Shown here in pieces: positions 1-5,973 of a stretch of 5,973 nt of DNA. The position numbers were made by a program, and so were the translations under genes. Position 1 is the stretch's first letter; each line of letters starts with the position of its first letter. The notes under the pieces are model-generated. The model saw only the letters and a list, made by a program, of their open reading frames with translations. It made no database searches and was not told the DNA's origin. Source of the stretch: Pseudomonadota bacterium (GTDB lineage: Bacteria > Pseudomonadota > Gammaproteobacteria > Pseudomonadales > Pseudohongiellaceae); contig JADFOC010000186.1 in assembly GCA_022563075.1 (NCBI GenBank), positions 1 through 5,973 of the forward strand, written 5' to 3'.

Positions 1-2193
1 GAAGGCAAGCACACCGAACCCGAAGATCAGTATGATTGAACTGAACACGACGGCGCGACCAGATTCATTCATGGCACGTTGAATCGAATGCTGTGTTGAT
101 GCGCCAGCCCGTTTCGCCATCAGGTACCGGTTCATAACATGAATAGCATCATCTACGGCGATACCCATAGTCATGGCAAATATAATCACAGCGCCTATAT
201 CAAAACTAATGCCTAACCATCCTGCGACGCTGCCGGCCAGAATAATGGGCAGCACGCTAGGAATAATCGATAATATTCCATATTTAAATGATCTAAATAA
301 GATAATAAAAAAAATGGTTATAACCGACAAGGCGATCAAGAGCGATTGCACCATGCCCTGAGATATATACATTTCTTGAGCTGTTTTGAGAGAAATATTT
401 CCAGTAATCGTCGGCTGCAGGTGTTGATAGTTCGTCTCAAGGTAGGATGTAATGAGGTTTAACTCGGTGGTCATCTGAGATGCAGGCATGTTCACTACAG
501 GGGCAACAAGCCGAGCGTATCTATTATTGAAGTCTCTCATATCGTAAAGGTCTTCGTTAGCTCCAGAACTTTCATAGAGAAGTAAAAACTGGGCCGTCAT
601 TTCCCTGCTATCAGGAATTCGAAAATAGGCAGGATCATCGTTGTTGAGTGCCTGTCTAATTTCTTTCATGTAATCCACTAACGAGTTGATTGGCCCAAGG
701 GTTTCGCGTTCCGATAGCCAGGATTGAATCTGCTCAAGCTGGCTTAGAAAGAGTGGATCTTTAATGCCATCTATTTCACCGGAGTCCAGAATAATGTCCA
801 GTGTCACCACGCCACGATAAACATCATCAAAATAAACTATATCTTGCCTGGTTGAACTGTTTTCTTTGAATAAGTTTACATAGTTTGAATCGATTCTAAT
901 ACTGGGGATATTCCAGATTGAAAACACGATGGCAGCGATGCCCACAGCAAGGATAGTATTTCTGTATTTCAAGGTGAAGGCTGGTACTTTTTGCGTTAAT
1001 CGAGAAACGAATCCTGAATCGAGAACAGTGTAAGTATTGGGTGGAATGACTTTAATGAAACTCAACAAGGCTGGTAGAACAGTTAAAGAAAATAAAAATA
1101 GTAAAAGCACTCCAACAGCACCGAGAAAGGCAAATTCCCTGATAGGCATGATCTTGGTAATGGAGAGCGCAAGGAATCCAGCAGAGGTAGTAATCGCTGT
1201 GAAAAAAGCAGGCGTGAATATGTGAACAATTGTTAACCTGGCAGCTTCAGTGCCGGACTTAGCCGCCTTCAGTAATTGGAAAAATTCAATAAGAATATGA
1301 ACAGTAATACCGATGCCTATGATGATCAGTGTTGGGGCGAGGGCTCCTGAGTCGATGGTGGTATGTGGGAAACCAAGATACGCTTGAATTTCAAGCACGA
1401 TCAATAAACTACAAGCGATTGCCAGCCAAGGGTATAGGGTTGCCGCAAAAGATCGAAAGCTGATAAAAAGAATAACCAGCATTAGTACAATCATGATGGG
1501 AATAAGAACGCTGGTGTCTTCAGCCGTAATGGTTTCGAGCCTCTCTTGTACAAACGGATAGCCAGAGAGATGCAGCACATAGCTGTCGGAGCTGATATTG
1601 TTTTCTTCGATGAAACGGAAGAGATCCTGAACAACTTTTATTTTGTGTTCTGAAGTGCCCGTCCGATGTTCTACCCGTGCTGCAATTCTGGTGTGTCGAT
1701 AGTCTCTGGTTATGAGTGAGTCCAACGCCAGATATTCGGTGGCGAGAGTTGATTTTAGATCTTCAATCGCAGATGGATTCGCAAGCAAGTTGCCAATATC
1801 TTCTACCAGGTAGTCAATGCTTAGATCATCACCATCGGCATGGATGTATTGAAAAGTAGTCAATGACCGAAGTTGCGTCACATACTCGTGATTTTCGAGA
1901 AACGCCGATACTTTTGCCAGGTCCTGCAAGGTGTCGGCGTTAAATATATCCGGAGTGCCGGGAGTGGCTTCAAACCCCACGATCAAGTACTCATTGTCGC
2001 CAAATACATCGATCAGATTTTCATATTCGAGCAGGGCTGGGTCACCAGTCACAAAATAGCGTTCGGTGCTATTGTCAGTGGCAATGGGGGGGCCGGTCAG
2101 GAGGATGCCGAGCAGTAGCAGCACTGAGCCGACGATCACGTAAAGTCGTTTGGCGATAACAAATTCTGCCCAGGCGTTGATAAGAACTGTCAA
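1..2193 (-). CDS. RND-superfamily (MMPL-type) transporter, C-terminus cut by window edge
   Basis: I read this frame by hand: it is open for 731 codons from TTG at 2193 to the left edge. The layout is that of an RND/MMPL exporter: TM1 at about residues 13-36, a periplasmic loop to about 228, TM2-6 at about 229-380, TM7 near 410-430, a second loop to about 614, then TM8-10 at about 616-690 and the start of TM11. The TM10 motif GIAVDDAIH (residues 677-685) carries the acidic pair D681-D682 expected of a proton-relay site. The matching first-half segment IIGIGITVH (291-299) keeps the His but lacks the acids. Proteins of this family move lipids or other hydrophobic substrates across the inner membrane using the proton gradient; the substrate here cannot be told. 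TTG is preferred because GGAG lies 7 nt upstream. An in-frame GTG at 2232 is possible but has a weak binding site, and a stop lies just above it. Family members are usually somewhat longer, so the last membrane helices are probably missing. No adaptor or outer-membrane partner is visible. Confidence 0.93.
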   Translation of the reverse strand, partial: MTVLINAWAEFVIAKRLYVIVGSVLLLLGILLTGPPIATDNSTERYFVTGDPALLEYENLIDVFGDNEYLIVGFEATPGTPDIFNADTLQDLAKVSAFLENHEYVTQLRSLTTFQYIHADGDDLSIDYLVEDIGNLLANPSAIEDLKSTLATEYLALDSLITRDYRHTRIAARVEHRTGTSEHKIKVVQDLFRFIEENNISSDSYVLHLSGYPFVQERLETITAEDTSVLIPIMIVLMLVILFISFRSFAATLYPWLAIACSLLIVLEIQAYLGFPHTTIDSGALAPTLIIIGIGITVHILIEFFQLLKAAKSGTEAARLTIVHIFTPAFFTAITTSAGFLALSITKIMPIREFAFLGAVGVLLLFLFSLTVLPALLSFIKVIPPNTYTVLDSGFVSRLTQKVPAFTLKYRNTILAVGIAAIVFSIWNIPSIRIDSNYVNLFKENSSTRQDIVYFDDVYRGVVTLDIILDSGEIDGIKDPLFLSQLEQIQSWLSERETLGPINSLVDYMKEIRQALNNDDPAYFRIPDSREMTAQFLLLYESSGANEDLYDMRDFNNRYARLVAPVVNMPASQMTTELNLITSYLETNYQHLQPTITGNISLKTAQEMYISQGMVQSLLIALSVITIFFIILFRSFKYGILSIIPSVLPIILAGSVAGWLGISFDIGAVIIFAMTMGIAVDDAIHVMNRYLMAKRAGASTQHSIQRAMNESGRAVVFSSIILIFGFGVLAF

Positions 2194-2199
2194 CCTGTT

Positions 2200-2205
2200 A
2201 CTCCC
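2200..2205 (-). promoter_or_regulatory. Ribosome binding site deciding the TTG start
   Basis: On the minus strand GGGAG sits 7 nt before the TTG at 2193. This is the best Shine-Dalgarno match near the 5' end of the transporter gene, and it supports the non-ATG start over the GTG at 2232. The nearby ATG in another frame (about 2221) stops after seven codons. Confidence 0.6.
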
Positions 2206-2327
2206 GGTGTTTGCAGGACATCCCGGTCCCACTCATTCTTTTAATTAGTCGAGTAAAGATGCAAATTCACCAACTTCGGGGGATAGTGTAATACGTTATG
2301 TTAACCGCGTATAGATTAGCCTGCATA

Positions 2328-2355
2328 GATATATTTATCACCACATGAAAGTCAA
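2328..2355 (-). promoter_or_regulatory. Possible sigma70 promoter for the RND transporter
   Basis: On the minus strand TTGACT (2355-2350, five of six matches to the -35 consensus) is followed after 16 bp by TATATC (2333-2328, four of six to the -10). The spacing is slightly short and the -10 lies in an AT-rich run where other registers are possible. It would give a leader of roughly 125 nt before the TTG start. This is a consensus match only. Confidence 0.4.
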
Positions 2356-2367
2356 AAAACCTCTTAT

Positions 2368-2382
2368 ATAAGAATTTCTTAT
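2368..2382. repeat. Perfect 7-bp inverted repeat, candidate operator
   Basis: ATAAGAA and TTCTTAT are exact reverse complements around one central T. The site lies between the divergent genes, 13 bp from the -35 box of the candidate leftward promoter and about 90 bp before the rightward small gene. A dimeric regulator site would look like this, but AT-rich DNA makes such palindromes by chance, and there is no second copy in the window. Confidence 0.35.
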
Positions 2383-2471
2383 GGAGTTTTCTTAATGTCA
2401 GTCGATACTATGCTTGTGCAAACATTGGCCCCCTGTTTTAGGTCTGCCCAGCGTTTAGGAGCGGTGTCTCT

Positions 2472-2660
2472 ATGCCGAAGGATTCGAAATTTCCCTACGA
2501 TCTGGACCTCAGTACTTTAGATACAGCCAGCATCACCAACATACTCAACGACATTGAGTCACATCTGCCCCTGATGGACAACGCGGGTGACCGCAGCCAG
2601 TTGCTACAAGTCAAAGCGTATTTCGAAAAAGAACTCAAGATCGTCAGCCGGCTACACTAG
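2472..2660 (+). CDS. Small acidic hypothetical protein, 62 residues
   Basis: I do not recognise this protein. It is 62 residues, soluble, without cysteine, signal peptide or membrane segment. The N-terminus (MPKDSKFPYDLDLSTLD) is acidic. From about residue 18 to the end (ITNILNDIESHLPLMDN, then QLLQVKAYFEKELKIVSRL) it looks like two amphipathic helices, which suggests a small helical-hairpin or partner-binding protein. AGGAG lies 10 nt before the ATG, a usable though slightly long spacing. The codons look like real coding sequence, with a balanced mix of G/C-ending third positions, unlike the shadow frames. The gene points away from the RND transporter and lies about 180 bp upstream of the methyltransferase-like gene. 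No terminator separates the last two, so they could share a transcript. Function unknown. Confidence 0.62.
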   Translation: MPKDSKFPYDLDLSTLDTASITNILNDIESHLPLMDNAGDRSQLLQVKAYFEKELKIVSRLH

Positions 2661-2837
2661 TTCGCCCGGACCCGAGCGACCTGGAAGTATTCGCCGGCTC
2701 ATTTCAGTATTTCAATAACTGTGTACTCCCTATCTGGCTTGGTTTATGCTCCTATGCCCTGTTTTTTAAATGGGTGTTTTTCGATTTATCCGGTAAACCC
2801 AAACTGGTCACTAACAACCAATAAAAGGCGTACAACT
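2661..2837 (+). other. Intergenic region and leader of the methyltransferase-like gene
   Basis: There is no convincing gene, terminator or strong promoter here. The methyltransferase frame is open back to 2721, but those 39 extra codons read as a mixed Cys/Pro-rich stretch that would bury the signal peptide, so the region is treated as untranslated leader. AAAAGG at 2823-2828 is the likely ribosome binding site of the next gene. Confidence 0.5.
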
Positions 2838-3542
2838 ATGAAATCCATTTTATCTTTGCTCGCAGTAGGCTGCTTGGTTTGCAGCTCCGCGTCCGCACTC
2901 GATACCGCCGCCCTGGAAAGAGCGATGGCTAATCCGGATAGACCGGCCGCTGATAAGGAAAGAGATGCCAGCCGACAGGCACCTGCCGTGCTGGATTTTA
3001 TGGGACTGGAAGCCGGCATGACGGTACTGGACGTTAACGCATCAGCTGGCTGGTACACTGAAGTCCTGTCTTATGCCGTTGGATCCAATGGCAAGGTATA
3101 TATGCAGAATCGACCCGACGGTCGCAGCGCTGAAGCTGCCTCAGCAAGGGCTGCCAGGTTGTCCAATGTAGAAGAGCTGGGAGCCATTTCAGACCTGGCA
3201 GCAAATTCAATTGATTTCGCCATCATCGGCTTGAATCTTCACGATTTTCATAATAGGGATCCCCAGGCGGCCCAGGGTCTTCTTGGCCAGATAATGGGCG
3301 CGCTCAAATCGGGTGGGATTCTGGCTGTGATCGACCATGAGGGTACCTCCGGTGCCGACAATGCTACGCTGCATCGAATTGCATTCGATGAGGCGGTAAA
3401 AGCACTCTTGCAATCCGGCTTCGCCTTGGTCGCCACCAGTGAACTATTGGATAATCCAGCGGATGATCATTCTGTCGGACCTTTCGATGCTTCTTTGGGA
3501 AGAAATACAGACCGTATCGTATTGAAGTTGCTTAAGCTCTAA
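2838..3542 (+). CDS. Secreted class I SAM-dependent methyltransferase-like protein (COG4798 type)
   Basis: The protein is 234 residues from ATG 2838, with AAAAGG 9 nt upstream. Residues 1-20 are a classical Sec signal peptide with a probable cut after ASA20; neither Cys12 nor Cys15 sits in a proper lipobox, so it is not a lipoprotein. The mature protein follows the pattern of predicted periplasmic methyltransferases: RDASRQAPAVLDFMGLEAGM (residues 42-61), then the motif I region VLDVNASAGWYTEVL (63-77), a strand ending KVYMQN (86-91), LHDFHNRD (134-141), a post-motif segment LKSGGILAVIDHEG (156-169), and a C-terminal GRNTDRIVLKL strand. The SAM loop is degenerate: the usual Gly-rich DxGxGxG or DLxAGGG reads DVNASAG, so activity is not assured. 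Substrate unknown. A strong terminator 40 bp downstream makes it the last gene of its transcript. The longer in-frame start at 2721 is rejected because it would hide the signal peptide. Confidence 0.85.
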   Translation: MKSILSLLAVGCLVCSSASALDTAALERAMANPDRPAADKERDASRQAPAVLDFMGLEAGMTVLDVNASAGWYTEVLSYAVGSNGKVYMQNRPDGRSAEAASARAARLSNVEELGAISDLAANSIDFAIIGLNLHDFHNRDPQAAQGLLGQIMGALKSGGILAVIDHEGTSGADNATLHRIAFDEAVKALLQSGFALVATSELLDNPADDHSVGPFDASLGRNTDRIVLKLLKL

Positions 3543-3582
3543 GGAGTACATACTCTCACTAGACTTACTGCAATCCGATATG

Positions 3583-3617
3583 AAGGGGACACGGCAACCG
3601 GCGGTGTTCCCTTTTTT
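3583..3617 (+). terminator. Rho-independent terminator after the methyltransferase-like gene
   Basis: AAGGGGACAC (3583-3592) pairs with GTGTTCCCTT (3604-3613), with one G-U wobble and an 11-nt loop. A run of six T (3612-3617) follows the GC-rich part of the stem. It lies about 40 bp after the stop codon of the methyltransferase-like gene and isolates it from the ABC gene. Confidence 0.85.
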
Positions 3618-3643
3618 AACGTGTTAAAATCTGCGAACATAAT
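3616..3643 (+). promoter_or_regulatory. Possible promoter of the ABC transporter gene
   Basis: TTAACG (3616-3621) resembles a -35 box (four of six) and CATAAT (3638-3643) a -10 box (five of six), 16 bp apart. The -35 overlaps the T run of the preceding terminator, a compact arrangement. Transcription would start near 3650, so the mRNA would begin at the hairpin of 3651-3677. This is a consensus match only. Confidence 0.38.
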
Positions 3644-3650
3644 TTCTCCG

Positions 3651-3677
3651 GATTGCTTGGGTTTATGCCAAGCAATC
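3651..3677 (+). repeat. Perfect 10-bp hairpin in the ABC gene leader
   Basis: GATTGCTTGG (3651-3660) and CCAAGCAATC (3668-3677) are exact reverse complements separated by a 7-nt loop. There is no T run after it, so it is not a standard terminator. It lies 34 bp before the TTG start of the ABC gene and may be a 5' stabilising stem, a translational control element or an operator. Confidence 0.6.
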
Positions 3678-3711
3678 TTCAATCATACACCTACATGGTT
3701 CTGAGCGTAGT

Positions 3712-4875
3712 TTGGATAAACAAGCATCACCCAATTCGATTAGTAAATTCATCTCGGTTTTTCAGTACAGCGGCACCGCCGTAGAACTAGTTTGGAGCAC
3801 CAGTGCGACGCTAACCATGATAATGGGGCTGACCACTCTGGTAGCGGGCATATTACCGGCCGCCATTGCCTCCGTTGGTGGACTCTTTGTGGACGCAGTT
3901 TCCACCGCCTTTCAGCAAACTGGGGAAGTGGCAGAGCAGGCCCGCAGCAATGCCTTGATGTATGTGTTTTGGGAAGCCGGCCTGGTGGTATTAATAACCG
4001 GTGCGCAACGCGTTAACCAGGTGTGTCAGTCTATCTTGCGAGTCTTGTTGGGCAATAAGATCAATGTGATGATTCTAGAGAAGGCATTGACACTCGAACT
4101 CGCTCACTTTGAAGACTCCGAGTTCTACGACAAACTGGTGCGAGCCCGCCGCGAGGCATCCAGCAGACCCTTAAGTCTGGTCATTAAAACTTTCGATCTG
4201 GCACGAGATGTCATTTTATTGATCTCGATTGGACTCTGGCTATTTCAGTTTTCGCCTTACGCCGTGTTGTTATTAGGTGTAGCTGGTGTACCTGCGTTTC
4301 TCGCGGAGGCGAAATTTTCTGGAGAAGCCTTCAGAATTCACCGACGTAGATCCGCCGAACGGCGCATGCAAATTTATCTGGAAATGGTACTGACTCGGGA
4401 AGACGGGGTTAAAGAAGTCAAATTATTGCAACTGGGGAAACTTTTTCTGCAGCGCTATGTCGATATTTTTCTCAACATCTATAAAGAAGACAGATCCCTG
4501 GTACTTAGAAGAGGCTTTTGGGGTTATGTGTTGGGACTCTTAGCCAGCGCGGCTTTCTACTTCGCCTACGGCTGGGTTGGATTTGCGGCCATCGCCGGGG
4601 CCATCACCATTGGGCAGATGACGATGTACATCGCTCAATTTCGCCTGGGTCAGAACGCGGTGACTAGCAGTCTAACTTCGATCAATGGCATGTATGAGGA
4701 CAATTTGTATCTGTCTAATCTTACCGAGTATTTGTCGCACAAGGTACCGGAGCAAACCGGTAAGGAGAAGTCCGGTCCGAAGCCGACTGACGGTATTCGC
4801 TTCGAAGATTTCATCGGCTTTCTTCGCAGCATCGCTGTGGCTGTAACCACGTCGTCGATAATGACGATATGCTGA
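3712..4875 (+). CDS. ABC exporter transmembrane domain, truncated before the ATP-binding domain
   Basis: The reading frame has 387 codons, but only residues 1 to about 366 (to about 4809) are native. They form the transmembrane part of a type I ABC exporter: TM1 at about residues 28-60, TM2 at about 82-100, TM3-4 at about 166-201 and TM5-6 at about 268-303. The cytoplasmic segment HFEDSEFYDKLVRARREA (about 132-149) is characteristic of peptide- or lantibiotic-type exporters. The sequence reaches DGIRFED (360-366), the usual entry to the nucleotide-binding domain, and then turns into about 21 unrelated residues and a stop. Walker A, signature and Walker B motifs are all absent, so the product cannot hydrolyse ATP. 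The unrelated tail is antisense to the gene on the other strand. The start is TTG with only a weak binding site (GAG at 3703-3705); no in-frame ATG exists before Met36, which is inside TM1. The substrate is unknown. Full family members are about 600 residues. Confidence 0.85.
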   Translation: MDKQASPNSISKFISVFQYSGTAVELVWSTSATLTMIMGLTTLVAGILPAAIASVGGLFVDAVSTAFQQTGEVAEQARSNALMYVFWEAGLVVLITGAQRVNQVCQSILRVLLGNKINVMILEKALTLELAHFEDSEFYDKLVRARREASSRPLSLVIKTFDLARDVILLISIGLWLFQFSPYAVLLLGVAGVPAFLAEAKFSGEAFRIHRRRSAERRMQIYLEMVLTREDGVKEVKLLQLGKLFLQRYVDIFLNIYKEDRSLVLRRGFWGYVLGLLASAAFYFAYGWVGFAAIAGAITIGQMTMYIAQFRLGQNAVTSSLTSINGMYEDNLYLSNLTEYLSHKVPEQTGKEKSGPKPTDGIRFEDFIGFLRSIAVAVTTSSIMTIC

Positions 4876-5973
4876 CGAGTGTAGAGCCACAGCATCACCA
4901 CTAGCTTTGTAATCACGACCGGGTAGGTCCAGATCGCTTGAACTCTTGTTCATGTCGTCGATGTCTGCTTTGGCAGCACTAAACTGCGAGTTCTCTCTGC
5001 CTGCTGCCACGATGGACGCATCCATTTGACCCAACCGCATTAGATTCCAGTCATCCAACAACTGCGGATCAAGATATTTGAGCAGGAACTCGTTATGAGC
5101 AGCACGCGGGTCTAGCTTCTGTAGACCGTCGAGTGCTTGATACACAGCTCCACGGGTGTCCTTGTTCAAAGCACGGGCGTTCATATCCTCAACCATCACC
5201 TGTGTTAGACCCGTAGCCAATCCGTAGTGTTCTACAGTGTCAACGATGGAGTCCTCCCACGACACTTGAGACTGTCGCTCGCGGTATCGCTGGTTGATGT
5301 AGTCGTGATCGCCTGTCGGACCTGTAGTTGGACGAATGCCGGGTTGCTCATCGTTAGTAAGCATCACCTCGATGTCCTCGTTTCGCTCCCACTTCTTCAG
5401 CATCGCCTCATAGTCTTTCTCAAGATTGTTCATCAGGTTCGGCGTAATCTTACCGGAGTAGGTCATCGTTCCATCGGCATTCTTGCCCATTGGTAAACGA
5501 CCGAACGCTTCCTTGTCAGTCTCATCGAACGACCTGTTCATCACAGCCACCATGTCTCGAAACGAGGTGACGCTGTTCACCAATAGCATGTCAGACTTCA
5601 GCTCGTTACGTCGTGCCGTGTAGACCGCGTTGGTAGAAGCAACACTGATCTTGTCGTAATCCTTACGTCCATCCTTGATCTCTTGTTGAAGCTCTGCTCC
5701 AGCGAGATCATTGTCCTTGATGAACTTCATGTAACGATCCATGATCGTGTCTTTATCTTCAGCCTTGATGTGACCCATGTTGGCAATAGTTTCGAACATC
5801 TTCGGGATGACGAACTCCATCGCTTGAGCCTTTAGTCCATTAGAAAGCTGATCGAATGGCTTGTTCCATGTCAACATTGAATATTCATTCAACGCATTCT
5901 CATGAATGGCGAACGGCTCTGGCTGATCGCCTTCGAGTAGCAACGCACCGTCCTTGTCAACGAACTTGTTTAC
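4672..5973 (-). CDS. Unrecognised large protein, probably viral structural, partial at both ends
   Basis: The frame is open from the right edge (codon at 5973, reading VNKFVDKDGALLLEGDQ) to a stop at 4672. The native part is about 5973-4801 (roughly 391 residues). The last 43 residues, from about 4800 to 4674, are only antisense of the ABC gene. The TTG at 5943 is not a likely start because coding clearly continues upstream of it. I recognise no domain. The protein is hydrophilic, rich in Asp, Lys, Met and Asn, mostly helical in appearance, with no membrane segment or signal peptide. It has a Tyr/Arg cluster (YRHYRRRGYSHSDAAKKADE) near the junction. Such long, low-Cys, mixed-charge proteins are common among virion-internal or tail-associated proteins of tailed phages, so a viral origin is inferred, not shown. 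Neither a start codon nor a natural C-terminus is present. Confidence 0.6.
   Translation of the reverse strand, partial: VNKFVDKDGALLLEGDQPEPFAIHENALNEYSMLTWNKPFDQLSNGLKAQAMEFVIPKMFETIANMGHIKAEDKDTIMDRYMKFIKDNDLAGAELQQEIKDGRKDYDKISVASTNAVYTARRNELKSDMLLVNSVTSFRDMVAVMNRSFDETDKEAFGRLPMGKNADGTMTYSGKITPNLMNNLEKDYEAMLKKWERNEDIEVMLTNDEQPGIRPTTGPTGDHDYINQRYRERQSQVSWEDSIVDTVEHYGLATGLTQVMVEDMNARALNKDTRGAVYQALDGLQKLDPRAAHNEFLLKYLDPQLLDDWNLMRLGQMDASIVAAGRENSQFSAAKADIDDMNKSSSDLDLPGRDYKASGDAVALHSSAYRHYRRRGYSHSDAAKKADEIFEANTVSRLRTGLLLTGLLRYLVRQILGKIRQIQIVLIHAIDRS
4795..4812. other. Junction between bacterial ABC gene and foreign (virus-like) sequence
   Basis: To the left, the plus strand encodes the ABC linker up to GIRFED. 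To the right, the minus strand encodes a different protein whose last credible residues are KKADEIFEA. Both lose their character within the same 18 bp. The 8-bp palindrome CTTCGAAG (4800-4807) is at the centre, and the bases around it fit both proteins, so a short shared sequence may have guided the join. No terminal repeat, integrase, att-like duplication or transposon end is visible. Confidence 0.75.

Larger units (their letters stand above)
2194..2471. other. Divergent intergenic region
   Basis: This is the gap between the leftward transporter and the rightward small gene. It is AT-rich in the middle (2280-2390). It holds the candidate minus-strand promoter, a 15-bp palindrome at 2368-2382, and a short plus-strand ATG frame (2395-2520) that overlaps the small gene. 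I found no RNA gene and no terminator in it. Confidence 0.6.

Noticed and set aside
173..1225. Two plus-strand 62-codon frames inside the RND gene
   Set aside because: Both are antisense to transmembrane and loop segments of the transporter and have no independent support.
1873..2118. Plus-strand 81-codon frame inside the RND gene
   Set aside because: It is antisense to the first periplasmic loop of a clear transporter, with no family features.
2721..2837. Longer N-terminus for the methyltransferase-like protein
   Set aside because: The 39 extra residues precede an obvious signal peptide starting at 2838, which has its own ribosome binding site; no binding site was seen for the earlier ATG-like start.
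2786..3436. Minus-strand frames opposite the methyltransferase-like gene
   Set aside because: They are antisense shadows of a well-supported gene, with no own start signals or recognisable motifs.
3651..3677. Hairpin as a second Rho-independent terminator
   Set aside because: There is no T run after the stem and a good terminator already lies 34 bp upstream.
3792..4016. 74-codon plus-strand frame in the ABC gene
   Set aside because: It is an out-of-frame shadow of the first membrane helices, with His/Cys/Trp-rich composition typical of noncoding frames.
4672..4800. C-terminal tail of the minus-strand virus-like protein and the overlapping 88-codon minus frame
   Set aside because: These bases encode the ABC exporter on the plus strand; the minus-strand residues (Leu/Arg/Ile-rich) are antisense read-through after the junction.
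5227..5496. 89-codon plus-strand frame opposite the virus-like gene
   Set aside because: It is antisense to a long continuous frame; its hydrophobic look arises from the complement of polar codons.
4812..5973. Prophage integration with attachment sites
   Set aside because: No duplicated core, integrase or tRNA target is visible, and the break falls in an ABC gene; the data fit a chimera at least as well.

Overview
The window looks like a fragment of a marine-type gammaproteobacterial genome. This is inferred from gene content and moderate base composition only; there is no rRNA, tRNA or other taxonomic marker. About 1.16 kb of unrelated, probably viral, coding sequence is joined to its right end. 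No gene is a housekeeping marker and no CRISPR array, insertion sequence or RNA gene was seen.

Left part (1-2193, minus strand): a large RND-superfamily (MMPL-type) membrane transporter fills the first 2.2 kb. It starts at a TTG with a good ribosome binding site and runs off the left edge, so its C-terminus is missing. A possible promoter lies upstream on the minus strand. Positions 2194-2471 form the divergent intergenic region, which also holds a perfect 7-bp inverted repeat.

Middle (2472-3617, plus strand): a 62-residue acidic protein of unknown function is followed by a secreted methyltransferase-like protein of the COG4798 type. The methyltransferase-like protein has a clear signal peptide and a degenerate SAM-binding loop. 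A strong Rho-independent terminator closes this unit.

Right part (3618-5973): just after the terminator come a possible promoter, a perfect 10-bp hairpin, and an ABC exporter gene that starts with TTG. The gene encodes a complete-looking transmembrane domain, but it stops being ABC-like at about 4809, exactly where the nucleotide-binding domain should begin. From there to the right edge the other strand carries a long open frame with no recognised domain and a hydrophilic, virion-protein-like character. It enters from the right edge and loses its own character at the same junction. Two unrelated genes are therefore cut and joined tail to tail within a few bases at an 8-bp palindrome (4800-4807). 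This is either a real illegitimate recombination or integration, or more simply a chimeric assembly or clone. It is the most notable thing in the window.

The genes do not form one obvious pathway. The transporter and the small protein are divergent, the methyltransferase-like gene is its own unit, and the ABC gene is separately promoted. I see no convincing new multi-gene system.
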